From the NCBI RefSeq assembly GCF_005405125.1, contig NZ_BJDL01000010.1, positions 1-64,000 on the forward strand: a stretch of DNA of 64,000 nt, given 5' to 3'. Shown here piece after piece: positions 16,020 to 25,721 of the stretch. Numbering within the stretch: the stretch's first letter is position 1; every line of letters starts with the position of its first letter. This DNA comes from Lactiplantibacillus songbeiensis. Lineage in GTDB: Bacteria; Bacillota; Bacilli; Lactobacillales; Lactobacillaceae. The translations under genes were made by a program, and so were the position numbers. The notes under the pieces are model-generated. The model did no database searches and was not told the DNA's origin. It was given only the letters and a program-made list of their open reading frames with translations.

Positions 16020-16859
16020 TTATTTCTTGGCTGGTTGATGATGATCGATGGCGTATTGACGACGGCCACCTGGCTTTGGAATCATGTCAGAAATCATCAT
16101 GTTCAACCCACCATCAACGGTAACTTCGCCGCCATTAGTGTAGTCAGAACGATCACTAGCTAACCAAAGCACCGTGTTTGCGATATCGTCTAAGTTACCA
16201 ATCCGCTTGCTGGCAACTAAGCGCTTGCGACCATCTTCAACTTTAGGATCACTGTAGAAGTTAGCGGATAATGGTGTCTTAACTAAGCATGGGAGGACAC
16301 AGTTACTGCGAACCCCGTATTGGCCCCATTCAGCAGCCATTTGCTTCGACATCATGTTGACGCCGGCTTTAGTCGTACTGTAAGCGCCACTGTAAGTTTC
16401 AGGATAACGCGATGCAACGGTTGAAATATGAACCATGTTGCCGTGCTTTTGTTGAATCATGACTTTCCCGAAACGTTGTGACATTAAGAAATAACCAGTC
16501 AAGTTAACGTTTAAAGCTGCTTGCCATTCATCTAAGCGCAAGTCTTCTAATGGTGAGAAGCGTAAGATGGCAGCGGTGTTTACTAAGACATCGACAACAC
16601 CGAATGTGTCAACGACTTTCTTAACGGCTGCATCAACATCGGCTTCGCTAGTCGTGTTGCAGACAACGGCAACGGTTTTGATTCCGTATTCGTCAGCCAA
16701 CTTCTTAGCGGCCGCTTCCGTCTTATCTTTTAACATATCAACTAAAGCAATGTTAGCACCTTGCTTAGCAAATTCTTCACAGAACTTTGTACCCATCCCA
16801 CCGACAGCACCGGTGATGACAACAACTTTACCGTTTAATCCTAACCAACTGTTACTCAT
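16020..16859 (-). CDS. Short-chain dehydrogenase/reductase
   Basis: A 279-aa SDR. The cofactor loop VVVITGAVGGMGTKF begins at residue 11, an NTAA motif (VLVNTAAIL) follows, and the active site is Ser of HISTVAS with the YSTTK Tyr-Lys pair near 165. Asp at the end of beta-2 (ALVDML) favours NAD(H). Its gene follows the isomerase gene by 41 bp. The context suggests oxidation of a cyclitol acid or related hydroxy acid. The substrate is not evident. Confidence 0.85.
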   Translation of the reverse strand: MSNSWLGLNGKVVVITGAVGGMGTKFCEEFAKQGANIALVDMLKDKTEAAAKKLADEYGIKTVAVVCNTTSEADVDAAVKKVVDTFGVVDVLVNTAAILRFSPLEDLRLDEWQAALNVNLTGYFLMSQRFGKVMIQQKHGNMVHISTVASRYPETYSGAYSTTKAGVNMMSKQMAAEWGQYGVRSNCVLPCLVKTPLSANFYSDPKVEDGRKRLVASKRIGNLDDIANTVLWLASDRSDYTNGGEVTVDGGLNMMISDMIPKPGGRRQYAIDHHQPAKK

Positions 16860-16900
16860 AATTTAGTTCCTCCTAATCAGTTTTCAATCGTTATTAAATG

Positions 16901-17752
16901 TTATGCATTTACTGGATCTTGTAAAATTTCAGGCCAAGCTTTCTTCAAAGTTGCGACCGTTTGCTTGTAAGTGTAATCGGCAACATAATCAATGCCTTTA
17001 GCCATGTAAGCATCAGAAATAACTTCAACCCCGATCACCTTGGGATCAACGCCGGCATCCTTGATCATCTTAACGAAGCCAGCCGTATCCAAGTCACCCG
17101 CACCTGGTGCCAAACGATCGTGCATGGATTCGTCACGTAAGATGGATTCAGCGTAAGGACGAGTGTAAGCGTCATCAATTTGGATTGAGATAACCCGCTT
17201 AGCTTGTTCCTTAGTCAACAGATCGTATGGTTGGTTAGCTCGAACCCAGTGCCACATATCTAATAACATGTAGACATTGTCGCAGTTGGCCTTTTGCATG
17301 ATCTTCCAAGTCTTATCTAAGTTTGGTAAGCCACTGTATGGCATTGGTTCCAACGCGATAATATGCTTGCCAGCGCGAGCAGCCAATTCTTGTAACTTCT
17401 TGGCGGTATAGTCAATGGAATAATCTTCCATTAAACCAGTGTTGATATGTTTAACACCGAACAAGTCACACATATGGAAACAAGCTTGTTCCTTGTATTT
17501 TTGTTCGTATGAGCGTTCAGGTTCACACCATTGCACGATATATTCGACTTCGGTACAACGAATGTTGTATTTAGCTAAGGTATCCAAGATATCTTGGTCG
17601 CTCAACCCTTCGTTTACAGCATCAACGTAAGTTTCAGCCCGTAAACCAATCCCATCATAACCAGCTTCACTAGCGGCTTTGCACCGATCTGCGAAACTGC
17701 ATTTGTCACCTAAAGTCCATGAACTAACTGTAATTGGATGTGTCTTTGTCAT
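16901..17752 (-). CDS. TIM-barrel isomerase/dehydratase-like protein
   Basis: The start is ATG 17752 after GGAGGA, giving 283 aa. It belongs to the sugar phosphate isomerase/epimerase (AP_endonuc_2) superfamily. Probable metal ligands are Glu in ALEPMPYSG, Asp in LLDMWHW, His in MHDRLAPGAGD and Glu in GVEVISD. The superfamily includes xylose isomerases, inosose dehydratases and 3-dehydroshikimate dehydratases. As the first gene of a shikimate-like cluster, a dehydratase or isomerase on that pathway is attractive but unproven. Confidence 0.75.
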   Translation of the reverse strand: MTKTHPITVSSWTLGDKCSFADRCKAASEAGYDGIGLRAETYVDAVNEGLSDQDILDTLAKYNIRCTEVEYIVQWCEPERSYEQKYKEQACFHMCDLFGVKHINTGLMEDYSIDYTAKKLQELAARAGKHIIALEPMPYSGLPNLDKTWKIMQKANCDNVYMLLDMWHWVRANQPYDLLTKEQAKRVISIQIDDAYTRPYAESILRDESMHDRLAPGAGDLDTAGFVKMIKDAGVDPKVIGVEVISDAYMAKGIDYVADYTYKQTVATLKKAWPEILQDPVNA

Positions 17753-17876
17753 AATTGCTTCCTCCAAATCGTGGATTTTTCAACATGCATGCTCTTTAAT
17801 TCACATAATTTATTTTACAAGACTAATGTAATCGTTTTCCAAAGCAGCGTCCAATTGCTTTTATCCGCAGTGAACG

Positions 17877-17926
17877 ATAGCTAAAAGTTATCAATTCTGT
17901 TATATTAGCTATAGTAAGCGCTAACG
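17877..17926. promoter_or_regulatory. Candidate operator region for LysR and the shikimate-like operon
   Basis: The 216-bp divergent gap holds an inverted repeat ATAGCT (17877-17882) and AGCTAT (17907-17912). Directly after it is AGTAAGCGCTAACG, close to the CcpA cre consensus. LysR regulators usually bind such dyads between their own gene and the divergent target. Confidence 0.45.
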
Positions 17927-17968
17927 AGTCGCTGATAACTCGCGATTTCACGGGAGGTTTTGTTACTC

Positions 17969-18874
17969 ATGAACTTAGATCATTTACGTTACTTTGTGGC
18001 CCTATCCCGGACCGAAAACTATACTCAGACTGCTAAACTGTTACATATTACACAACCAAGTCTAACTAAAGCCATCCATTCGTTAGAGAATGAACTGAAT
18101 ATCGCCCTCTTCAAACGGACCGGCCGTAATGTCGCTTTAACCCCCGCTGGCAAGCTATTTGCCAACGGTGTGGAATCTTCCTTAATCACCTTGGATAAGA
18201 GTATTGCCGATGTGAAGACCTTTAATCTGCAAAAGGCCATCATTCGCGTAGCCGCCTTACGGACGTTAAGTATCAAATGGCTACCGGATATGGCCCAACG
18301 CTTCTTACATGCGACCGACAATCCGGCCATTCGCTTCCAATTCAATACCGATACTGGCTTATCCCCGGATATTTTAAATGGATTACGATCTAAAAAATAC
18401 GACGTCGCTTTTTGTTCCAAAATGGACAACTATCCGGATATCAACTTTTTTCCAGTCGCTGAACAGACTATGGTTTGTATCACCCCATTAGATCATGCGC
18501 TAGCAACACGTTCGAGCATTAACCTGACCGAAACCTTGGCCTATCCGCAGATTACGTTTTCTGAACGCAGTGGCCTGCATCCCATCATGACCAAGCTATT
18601 CAATGACTGTGGCGGTCAACCGATTAGTGCTTACTCAGTCGAAGAAGATCAAGCGATTGCTGGATTAGTCGCCAATGGATTCGGAATTGCCGTCGTGCCA
18701 AACATGTCGATGCTACAAACTATGCCCGTTAAAATCATTCCATTATCATTCCCCAAATGGCAGCGAATTCTCTATATGGCTGCCTTAAAAAATGCGACAC
18801 CACAACCGGCCATCACGCATTTCATTGACTTTGTCCGGGAACAAAGCGACCAGTTGTCGGTCAATAATATTTAA
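17969..18874 (+). CDS. LysR-type regulator of the shikimate-like cluster
   Basis: The start is ATG 17969; the TTG at 17960 is too close to the GGGAGG site. A 301-aa protein with an N-terminal winged HTH (MNLDHLRYFVALSRTENYTQTAKLLHITQPS...) and a periplasmic-binding-like effector domain. Divergent placement next to the isomerase operon is the classical LysR layout, so it probably activates that operon in response to a pathway intermediate. The effector is unknown. Confidence 0.85.
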   Translation: MNLDHLRYFVALSRTENYTQTAKLLHITQPSLTKAIHSLENELNIALFKRTGRNVALTPAGKLFANGVESSLITLDKSIADVKTFNLQKAIIRVAALRTLSIKWLPDMAQRFLHATDNPAIRFQFNTDTGLSPDILNGLRSKKYDVAFCSKMDNYPDINFFPVAEQTMVCITPLDHALATRSSINLTETLAYPQITFSERSGLHPIMTKLFNDCGGQPISAYSVEEDQAIAGLVANGFGIAVVPNMSMLQTMPVKIIPLSFPKWQRILYMAALKNATPQPAITHFIDFVREQSDQLSVNNI

Positions 18875-18908
18875 CCGGTACGCTTGGTTGATTAACACAC
18901 CCCTAAAT

Positions 18909-19220
18909 GCTTGGTGCTAGTTGGTTTAAATTGCCACTCTGGTTGGCCCAGAATCGGCTGGAACGTGGTGGCCACGTTTTCGAGCCATAGTGCGGTCTCG
19001 AGAGCCGGGCTTTATCTAAGTCGGAAAATCACCGACCAAGATAAACGACACCACTGAGCCAATTCTGGTCCGCCCGCTGTTAATTAACGGGAAAAGTTAA
19101 CGATTGATTATTCTTAGTTCAATCATTAGCCGAGAGGTTGGTTCCTAAAATGCTCAGCCATGTCGTTCCAGCATTTTAGGAACCAACCGGCAGGCGGCAA
19201 TTTCAACTAGCACCAAGCGC
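18909..19220 (+). repeat. Type I structured repeat, right module emptied
   Basis: A 312-bp copy with ends GCTTGGTGCTAGTTG and CAACTAGCACCAAGC. The left module is complete. The right module joins GTCGTT straight to CCAGC, lacking the two inner hairpins present in other copies. It sits after the LysR gene. Confidence 0.85.
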
Positions 19221-19369
19221 AACCCCAAAACTAATGACTAATTTTCTAGTAAACGTCCTGCATTCGCAGGGCGCTTTTAATTAACCACAATCAACAGTTG
19301 TTATAATTAAAATTAATACTCAACTTACGAACTACCTTTAAAAACGGCATTTGCGTGTTATAAATCGGC

Positions 19370-20140
19370 TTTAGTATTATAATTGCTTATAGTTATTAAG
19401 GGATTAAGCTCGTTTTTACTCATTGGACGCTTAACTCAGTGCGATTTGATAACTACGACACCCCTTTAAGTGATAAATCGAATTTATTTAGCTAAGGACA
19501 ATTTCCTAATCTAGCAAGCTTTAGACGTTATTCATTAAAAATGGTATTACTGACGATTATAGCTTTGACCCGTTAACTAATTTAGTTGTGCCAGTCTGCC
19601 GTTCAGTCTTGCGCGATTAATCAACGCAATCCAACAACCCCTTAACCGATAACTAATAATTATAGTCAGTTATCATGTGATAGTGAATTAACAGTTGATA
19701 ACTGACTTATTAACTGCTAAGGTATTATAAGTTTTTATACTTTAAACCCATTAACTATTTTGAAATCAGCATCGTCAGCAACTGTCTTTTCATCAACAAT
19801 TAATAATCATTATTCTCCTTTAATAATTTGACTTAACTAATTGGCACCCCCGCTTAACCAATAAGCCAAAATCATAGCTAAAATCTAAGTACTCCGCTAT
19901 GATAGAGCGTGGACCAATTTGCTATTTCTGAGTATTAATTTCTGTTATAGCTTTAAGCCATTAACTATCGGCAGTTAACTAGCGGTTAAACACGACCTTG
20001 CAACTATAAATTGCGCCTTTTCGTGATTAATCGTGGTATGATTGAGTGGCCGATTGATAATTAAACTAACCAACGACCATAATTGAACACCACCTTAACT
20101 GATAACCTTTATTTATAACATCGTCGTCAGCAGGTCACCT
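19370..20140. repeat. Gene-free stretch with a degenerate iterated motif
   Basis: This 770-bp AT-rich stretch contains no credible ORF. A motif close to GTATTA-N9-TTATAGCTTTAAGCCATTAACTA recurs at 19374, 19544, 19722 and 19932, on the same strand, and further AACTGATAA-like words lie between. Spacings are about 170, 178 and 210 bp. It looks like an old tandem duplication that has drifted, or a large regulatory region before the next LysR gene. No function is evident. Confidence 0.4.
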
Positions 20141-20207
20141 ATTTTTGACTGTTACTGGCGCTTATTGTTAATTACTAATTAATAATCTTTATGGAGGCTG
20201 CGTTTTC

Positions 20208-21101
20208 ATGAATATTAAGGATTTGTACTATTTTCAACGTTTGATTAGTACGCAGAGTTATACGCAAACGGCCGCCGATTTCCACGTCAGCCAGCCCACG
20301 ATTTCTCAAGCCATCAAACGTCTGGAACGACATTTTCAAACAACCTTATTCTTCCGTCAAGCTAAGACAAAAGCTTTAGTCTTAACCCCTAGCGGTCAAC
20401 AATTACTACTAGCAGCAAACGATATCATCGCCAATTGGCAACATGTTAACGAATCGATTGGTCACTTACGGCAACATACGTTACGGTTAGGTGTTGAACC
20501 TTCTGTCGGCGAACGTTACTTACCAGCCTTAACCCAACCCATCGTTGAACAAGACCTACTTAAAAGTATCCACACTGTTGAAATGGGCGCCAATCAATTG
20601 GTCAAACAAGTCTTGGGTGGTCAATTAGACCTCGCCATCAGTTGTAATCTTGACCAGACATTAGATGAACGATTAGCGGTAACCCCATTAAAACCGTTCC
20701 ATTTCAAGATCCTTTGCAGTCCTGAACATGCCTTAACAAAGTTGGAAAACCCAACGTTTAAGGACGCTTTACAATATCCGTTCGTCATCTTGAATGCGAC
20801 TTACTTAAACAAACTTGTCTTCCATCAATTGGCCGAACAACTATCGATCGAACCACAAGTGATGTTTGAATCTGACAACAGTACCTTAATCAGTGGTTTA
20901 GTTCGCGAAAACCTCGCACTCGGCTTTATCTCCGATATTGGGATGGCCCCGACCGATGATCTGGTTGAGATTCCGATTACCGACGTTCAAGCACCAAGTG
21001 TGCATATTAACTTGATTCGCCGGGCGCACCAGTTCCCAATCGGGCTTTTCAAGCAAGTCATGGATATTGTCGAAGATACCTTTAATGTTAAAGTTAACTA
21101 A
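20208..21101 (+). CDS. LysR-type transcriptional regulator
   Basis: A 297-aa LysR family protein with HTH at residues 1-60 (YFQRLISTQSYTQTAADFHVSQPT) and an effector-binding domain. ATG 20208 is preceded by TGGAGG. It is monocistronic, ending in the hairpin at 21118-21176. The adjacent genes encode a secreted protein and a distant LysR, so no target is obvious. Its upstream region is the repetitive AT-rich stretch. Confidence 0.85.
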   Translation: MNIKDLYYFQRLISTQSYTQTAADFHVSQPTISQAIKRLERHFQTTLFFRQAKTKALVLTPSGQQLLLAANDIIANWQHVNESIGHLRQHTLRLGVEPSVGERYLPALTQPIVEQDLLKSIHTVEMGANQLVKQVLGGQLDLAISCNLDQTLDERLAVTPLKPFHFKILCSPEHALTKLENPTFKDALQYPFVILNATYLNKLVFHQLAEQLSIEPQVMFESDNSTLISGLVRENLALGFISDIGMAPTDDLVEIPITDVQAPSVHINLIRRAHQFPIGLFKQVMDIVEDTFNVKVN

Positions 21102-21117
21102 ATTTTCAGAAAAAATA

Positions 21118-21176
21118 CCACCCGCGCTGAAAAAAAGCTACAATGGACATTGTAGCTTTAAAATCAGCGGGGGTTT
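21118..21176 (+). terminator. Hairpin ending lysR and covering the next ribosome binding site
   Basis: CCACCCGCGCTGA (21118) pairs with TCAGCGGGGGTTT (to 21176), with an inner stem AAAGCTACAATG/CATTGTAGCTTT. The G-run at 21169-21173 is also the only ribosome binding site for the gene starting at 21182. Confidence 0.7.
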
Positions 21177-21181
21177 TATTT

Positions 21182-22621
21182 ATGAACAGCAAATTTATCG
21201 GGGGACTAATTGGCAGTGCCCTGATTATAGGGCTCAGCTTACCGGCGATCACCGGCCAAGCCGCTACCAAGTCCTATCAAGTAAAAAAATTAACCAAAAC
21301 AGCACACCACCACTACTATGTCCCAACCAAAGACTTTAGTCAGCATAGCTGGTACCTAGGTTTGCACGGCAAACATGCCACCTTAAAGCATGCACATAGA
21401 TTATCTAAGACGGCCCGCAACACCTATACCAGTGATAAACAAATTCAGTTGAAGACTGGCAAAAAAACGTTTAAGTTGCTGGGAGTTAAGCCTAGTGCTC
21501 ATGCGGCCGTTGTTTGGATCAATACCCAGTATTTACACAGCGGTAAGAACCCAAATCGGATCCGGTCAACCCGTACGTCTAAAGGACATTACACGCAACA
21601 TGGCGATGCTTTAGACTGGTTTAACGGCAGTCATTTCAAGACACTCAGCAACGCGGATTATTATGTCACCACCTATCCATTCGCACGCAGCAGTGACTAT
21701 CAACAATCGGCTTACCAAAAGACACCATCGACCATCAAAGCCGTCTCCGGTAATCATTTGGCTAGCTTCAAGACCTTGGCCTACTTGCCGATTACGATGC
21801 AAACAACTGGTGACTATAGCAATCCACAAAGTATCGTGATGACCCCACATGGGCAAGGCATGTACATCATGCAAACAACCCACAGTTATTCGACAACTGG
21901 CCGAGTCGTTTACTATAATCTAGCCGGCTTAAAAAAGTATGGGATTACCAGCACGCATATGGACCGTTTACGGCGCGCCACACACGATCACGCAACTAAC
22001 AAACTAACGGCGACCGACCGCGAGATTCTGACTCAAGTTAAAGTTGGGCCGCAGTTTAACACTGGCCATGGGCAGTCATTAGCCTATAATCCACATAACC
22101 ATCAGCTTTGGTTCATCGGTCACGGCGGTAAGCATGCTAATGTTCAGCGGCTTTCGAAGACGACACTCAAGCCGATTCGCAAGATCAACTTCCATCTGGG
22201 CAATCGTATTAAAGTCGGCAGTGTTTTAACGTTTGATCAACACGGAACCGCCTACTTCTACAGTCAAACGGCCACTGTCGGCAAGTCTCCCAAACGATCG
22301 GTTAAGCTCTTTGCTGGTAAAATTGGTGCCAAGACAGTACGGTTCCACTTAATCATGCAGGGTCTCCGTTACAGTCCGGGTACAATCACCCAAGCAATGA
22401 GCTATAATCCACGTCGTAACCGACTTTACTTAGTTTCAAACGGCAGTATTACCTCACTACCGGTTGCACACTTAGGGCACCTCAAACATGGCAATATCGA
22501 ATCCACCATGTTCCAAACAACCCGTGAATTTGAAGGGTTAAGCTTTACCACTAATGGTCAAGCAAATCTGCTCGTTAATCGGGGCGCAGAAGTTTTAAAA
22601 GCAACTAGTAATGATTTCTAA
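21182..22621 (+). CDS. Secreted protein of unknown function
   Basis: I start this at ATG 21182 (MNSKFIGGLIGSAL), which gives 479 aa with a clear signal peptide cut near TGQAA. The rest is basic and extracellular, with repeated segments such as YNPHNHQLWFIGH and YNPRRNRLYLV that look like blades of a beta-propeller. No LPxTG motif or lipobox is present, so it is released or loosely held. Its ribosome binding site lies within the 3' arm of the preceding hairpin. Family not recognised. Confidence 0.65.
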   Translation: MNSKFIGGLIGSALIIGLSLPAITGQAATKSYQVKKLTKTAHHHYYVPTKDFSQHSWYLGLHGKHATLKHAHRLSKTARNTYTSDKQIQLKTGKKTFKLLGVKPSAHAAVVWINTQYLHSGKNPNRIRSTRTSKGHYTQHGDALDWFNGSHFKTLSNADYYVTTYPFARSSDYQQSAYQKTPSTIKAVSGNHLASFKTLAYLPITMQTTGDYSNPQSIVMTPHGQGMYIMQTTHSYSTTGRVVYYNLAGLKKYGITSTHMDRLRRATHDHATNKLTATDREILTQVKVGPQFNTGHGQSLAYNPHNHQLWFIGHGGKHANVQRLSKTTLKPIRKINFHLGNRIKVGSVLTFDQHGTAYFYSQTATVGKSPKRSVKLFAGKIGAKTVRFHLIMQGLRYSPGTITQAMSYNPRRNRLYLVSNGSITSLPVAHLGHLKHGNIESTMFQTTREFEGLSFTTNGQANLLVNRGAEVLKATSNDF

Positions 22622-22629
22622 AGATAATT

Positions 22630-22673
22630 AAAAAGGATTTACTTTGATTGAAATCAAGGTAAATCCTTTTTTA
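22630..22673 (+). terminator. Terminator after the secreted protein gene
   Basis: AAAAAGGATTTACTTTGATT and AATCAAGGTAAATCCTTTTT form a near-perfect stem. Confidence 0.85.
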
Positions 22674-22682
22674 GCGATAAAA

Positions 22683-23089
22683 TACGCTTGGTGCTAGTTG
22701 GATTAACATGCCACTCTGGTTGGTCCAGAATTGGCTGGAACGTGGCGGCCGCGTTTTCGAGCCATAGAGCGGGCTCGAAAGCCGGGCTTTATCTAAGTCG
22801 ACAACCCACGACTAAGATAAACGACACCACTGAGCCAATTTTGGCCCGCCCGGCGTTAAATAACGGGTCTTAAAAAGTTAACGATTGATTATTTTCAGTC
22901 CAGTCACTTAGCCGAGAGGTTGGTTTCTAAAATGCTCAGCCGTGTCGTTGACCTTAGTGCGAGTGCTTTTCTCGGACTTAGGCCAAGGTCAGTTTTGAAG
23001 ACCGGTTTTTGGCTTCAAAATGACCCATGGCGTTCCAGCATTTTAGGAACCAACTGGCAGGCGGCAATTTTAACTAGTCCCAAGCGTAA
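22683..23089 (+). repeat. Type I structured repeat, full two-module copy
   Basis: A 407-bp copy between two convergent genes. Ends are TACGCTTGGTGCTAGTTG and CTAGTCCCAAGCGTA. Both modules carry their inner hairpins: in the right module, CTTAGTGCGAG with CTCGGACTTAG, and TTTTGAAGACCG with GGCTTCAAAA. Confidence 0.9.
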
Positions 23090-23102
23090 CTGACACGCTT
23101 CA

Positions 23103-25622
23103 TCAATTTGCGATAAAAATAAAATCTTTCAATAGCTGATACAAAAGTTCAATCTCATAATCTTGAATACGAATATTAAATTTTTGTTCGATTGGTTGAA
23201 AAATACCACTTGAAAGTGAGAAGAATTCTTGCTCTTTAGCTGTTAGGGTGTCCTGTTTAATGACATTTTCGGAACCCTTAGTATCCATAATCATCCGCTC
23301 AATCATTAATGACAAGTGCATATAGAGATTAAGCTTGAGACGCGGACTGAACTTCACATTATAGAAATCTTCATAATGCGCCACGATGTCCTGACTATCC
23401 TGAATCACAATATCGGGATTCAAGATTTGTAGTCGCCCACGAATACCTTCAATCGATAAGAAACGCAACAGTCGTTCAATCAACAAATCACTAGATTCCT
23501 GATTTTCACCGGCATGACGTAAGACTGATTGTAATTTCAGTGAGGTCGCTTTATCAAAAATATTATAGATATTCATAATATTCAAATCATAATCGCCACT
23601 GACATCTGTCGTGGTCAAGATTAATTGCGTATTCGCAAAAAATTGCCGGTCATGATTTTTTAGTAAGCCATGCAATTTTTTGTAGTCCACTGCAATGACT
23701 TCCAGTGATGGTGACAACGTAGATTCGATCAATTTCTTAAGTTCCTCTGATAGACCCACACCCGACATACACGAAACAATAATATTCTTTCGATTCGACA
23801 AGCCTTCGTAATATTGCGCATCGGTCGTTGAACTATACTTTTTGCTGGCCTCCGCAATTGATTGGAACGTCTCGTTACGTTGTACCCGCAACCCAATATC
23901 TAAAGCCATCGCCGTTGTCACATTATTCACAACCAAAAGTTCTTGATTCGATATTTTCTTAATCTCACTAAACATCTCGCGCAGTGAGCCCATGTCAAAT
24001 AATACAATATTCCCCTTCGTCGCCGGGGCCTGATCGACTAAATAACTGCGCACGTACTCATTGATCTTTTCCAATGAGACATCAATCGGCATATCAAACG
24101 CTTCAAAAAAGTAATTGCCACATAACGTGTTGACAACCTGCTGAATACTTGAGGCTGTCTTTTCACCATGTGCCAACAAAATCGCATTATAGTGAACCGA
24201 TTCGACTTTATCCGTACATTGCGCCATCAGGATAAAGAACGGCAAACAATAATAATTGCTCTGAGTGTACTGCGGCCCTAATTGCTTTAAAAACTGGTTA
24301 AACAAATAGTAACTTCTAGGGTAACGATCCTTGAGTGCAATCTCTACCTTGGCCAGCACCTGATTAGTTGGCAGATTATCATTGCATAGACTTGCAAATA
24401 TAAAGGCTAAGGCTACATTACGCCAAAATACGGCATCCGGCGGAAATCCAATACCGTATCGGTGGGTAATTGTCGTTCGTGTGACCGTTTGAAGCCGCTT
24501 CGCAAAGGCTGTTAGCAAAGTTTCACTGATGGTTGTATCAATCTGATTAAGCACTTTCAGCACGGCAAAGTTCTGCTCAGTCAAGGTCTCACCATTAACT
24601 AACGACTCTGATAATGACTTAAATAACAGTTCTGCCGTGGGGCCTAATTGCAACACATTAATAATCAGTGACCGAATTCGATCCGTCAACATGGACTGAT
24701 TAGGCGTGATACAAATCGCATCGGCAGTGGCGCCAGCAATGATTAATTGCTCGGCATCCGGCGTCTGAGCATACGTCGCCGCACAAAGTAGTTGAATCCG
24801 ATTGCTGAGTTCCCGAATGTTAGTCGTATGTTCCGAGGCCGCCAGTTCAATCAGTTTATTAGGCATAATCATGATTCTTCGACCAATTTGGTTCGCCTGT
24901 TGCTGTAAAAACATCGCAACAAAGGTCATCCGTTCATCAAATGGCCGTTCATTTAACGGTTTTAAGTTAAGTTGCACTGCGGCCGCCTTAAAAAAGAGAC
25001 CATTAGCTTTCGAATCCGATTGAGTTGCTGAAAAAATATACCGAATACCAGTTGTCTCTTGCTGATTCGCCTCATTGAACAAGTAATGCTGAGCTGACGA
25101 ATTCAGCGCTTGCAGATTTTCAATATACAGATAACCGGTCTTTTCCGCAGTAAAGTCTTGAATAGTTGTGTTTAATGCCTGCTTAAACGCTTCCGGCTGA
25201 CCTTTATAGCTCGCACAATCAACGGTTTTAAAAATGGCCGTTGCCGGCAAAATCTGCCGACGCACCGCTTCGCGATAGATTGCCCGGGCCATCGCTAACT
25301 TACCACTACCAGCAATTCCAGTCATAAAAATGGGTAAGCCGTTGACCGGATAAACAATGGCTTCTAGCGCATGCTGAATATCAGTGCTTAAACTGCCCCG
25401 ATAACCGATTAATCCGTCAAAAGCTGAGTGTGCACGTTTAACCTGCCAATAAACTGGCCGCGTTCCAGTTTTGATTAATTTTCCGCGTTTATGCAGTTGT
25501 GATAAATAACTACTGGTGACGCCACGAGTTAGTCCGACTGCCGTTGCGGCTTGTTTAGTTGTGATCCGTTCATTGGGAAATTGCTGCGAAATTGTCGTAT
25601 AAAGCTTATCGATTGCATCCAA
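23103..25622 (-). CDS. LevR/ManR-like PTS regulator with decayed AAA+ domain
   Basis: An 839-aa regulator with an N-terminal HTH (ATAVGLTRGVTSSYLSQL), an AAA+-like region (about 95-300), PRDs, an EIIA-Man-like part with His in LLAHGEKTASS, an EIIB-like part with Cys in VSCMSGVG, and a C-terminal PRD. LevR-type proteins normally activate sigma-54 promoters of mannose-family PTS. Here the Walker A reads GSGKLAMA (no Ser/Thr after Lys), the Walker B Asp-Glu is Glu-Asn (YIENLQ), and the GAFTGA loop is missing. It is divergent from the PTS operon. Confidence 0.85.
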   Translation of the reverse strand: MDAIDKLYTTISQQFPNERITTKQAATAVGLTRGVTSSYLSQLHKRGKLIKTGTRPVYWQVKRAHSAFDGLIGYRGSLSTDIQHALEAIVYPVNGLPIFMTGIAGSGKLAMARAIYREAVRRQILPATAIFKTVDCASYKGQPEAFKQALNTTIQDFTAEKTGYLYIENLQALNSSAQHYLFNEANQQETTGIRYIFSATQSDSKANGLFFKAAAVQLNLKPLNERPFDERMTFVAMFLQQQANQIGRRIMIMPNKLIELAASEHTTNIRELSNRIQLLCAATYAQTPDAEQLIIAGATADAICITPNQSMLTDRIRSLIINVLQLGPTAELLFKSLSESLVNGETLTEQNFAVLKVLNQIDTTISETLLTAFAKRLQTVTRTTITHRYGIGFPPDAVFWRNVALAFIFASLCNDNLPTNQVLAKVEIALKDRYPRSYYLFNQFLKQLGPQYTQSNYYCLPFFILMAQCTDKVESVHYNAILLAHGEKTASSIQQVVNTLCGNYFFEAFDMPIDVSLEKINEYVRSYLVDQAPATKGNIVLFDMGSLREMFSEIKKISNQELLVVNNVTTAMALDIGLRVQRNETFQSIAEASKKYSSTTDAQYYEGLSNRKNIIVSCMSGVGLSEELKKLIESTLSPSLEVIAVDYKKLHGLLKNHDRQFFANTQLILTTTDVSGDYDLNIMNIYNIFDKATSLKLQSVLRHAGENQESSDLLIERLLRFLSIEGIRGRLQILNPDIVIQDSQDIVAHYEDFYNVKFSPRLKLNLYMHLSLMIERMIMDTKGSENVIKQDTLTAKEQEFFSLSSGIFQPIEQKFNIRIQDYEIELLYQLLKDFIFIAN

Positions 25623-25705
25623 TACGGTTCCTCCTTAAGCACTATTTTTGATAATTAAGCACAACATACAGGTGACATTTGACTTGTATGTGATTAACAT
25701 AGTCA

Positions 25706-25721
25706 TTGTAAGCGTTAACTT
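25706..25721. promoter_or_regulatory. cre-like CcpA site before the PTS operon
   Basis: TTGTAAGCGTTAACTT matches the catabolite-responsive element with one deviation. It lies in the gap between the LevR-like gene and the PTS genes, where it would give glucose repression. Confidence 0.5.

Noticed and set aside
22688-22873. A 61-aa ORF after the secreted protein gene
   Set aside because: It falls inside a type I repeat copy, and equivalent copies do not keep the frame open.
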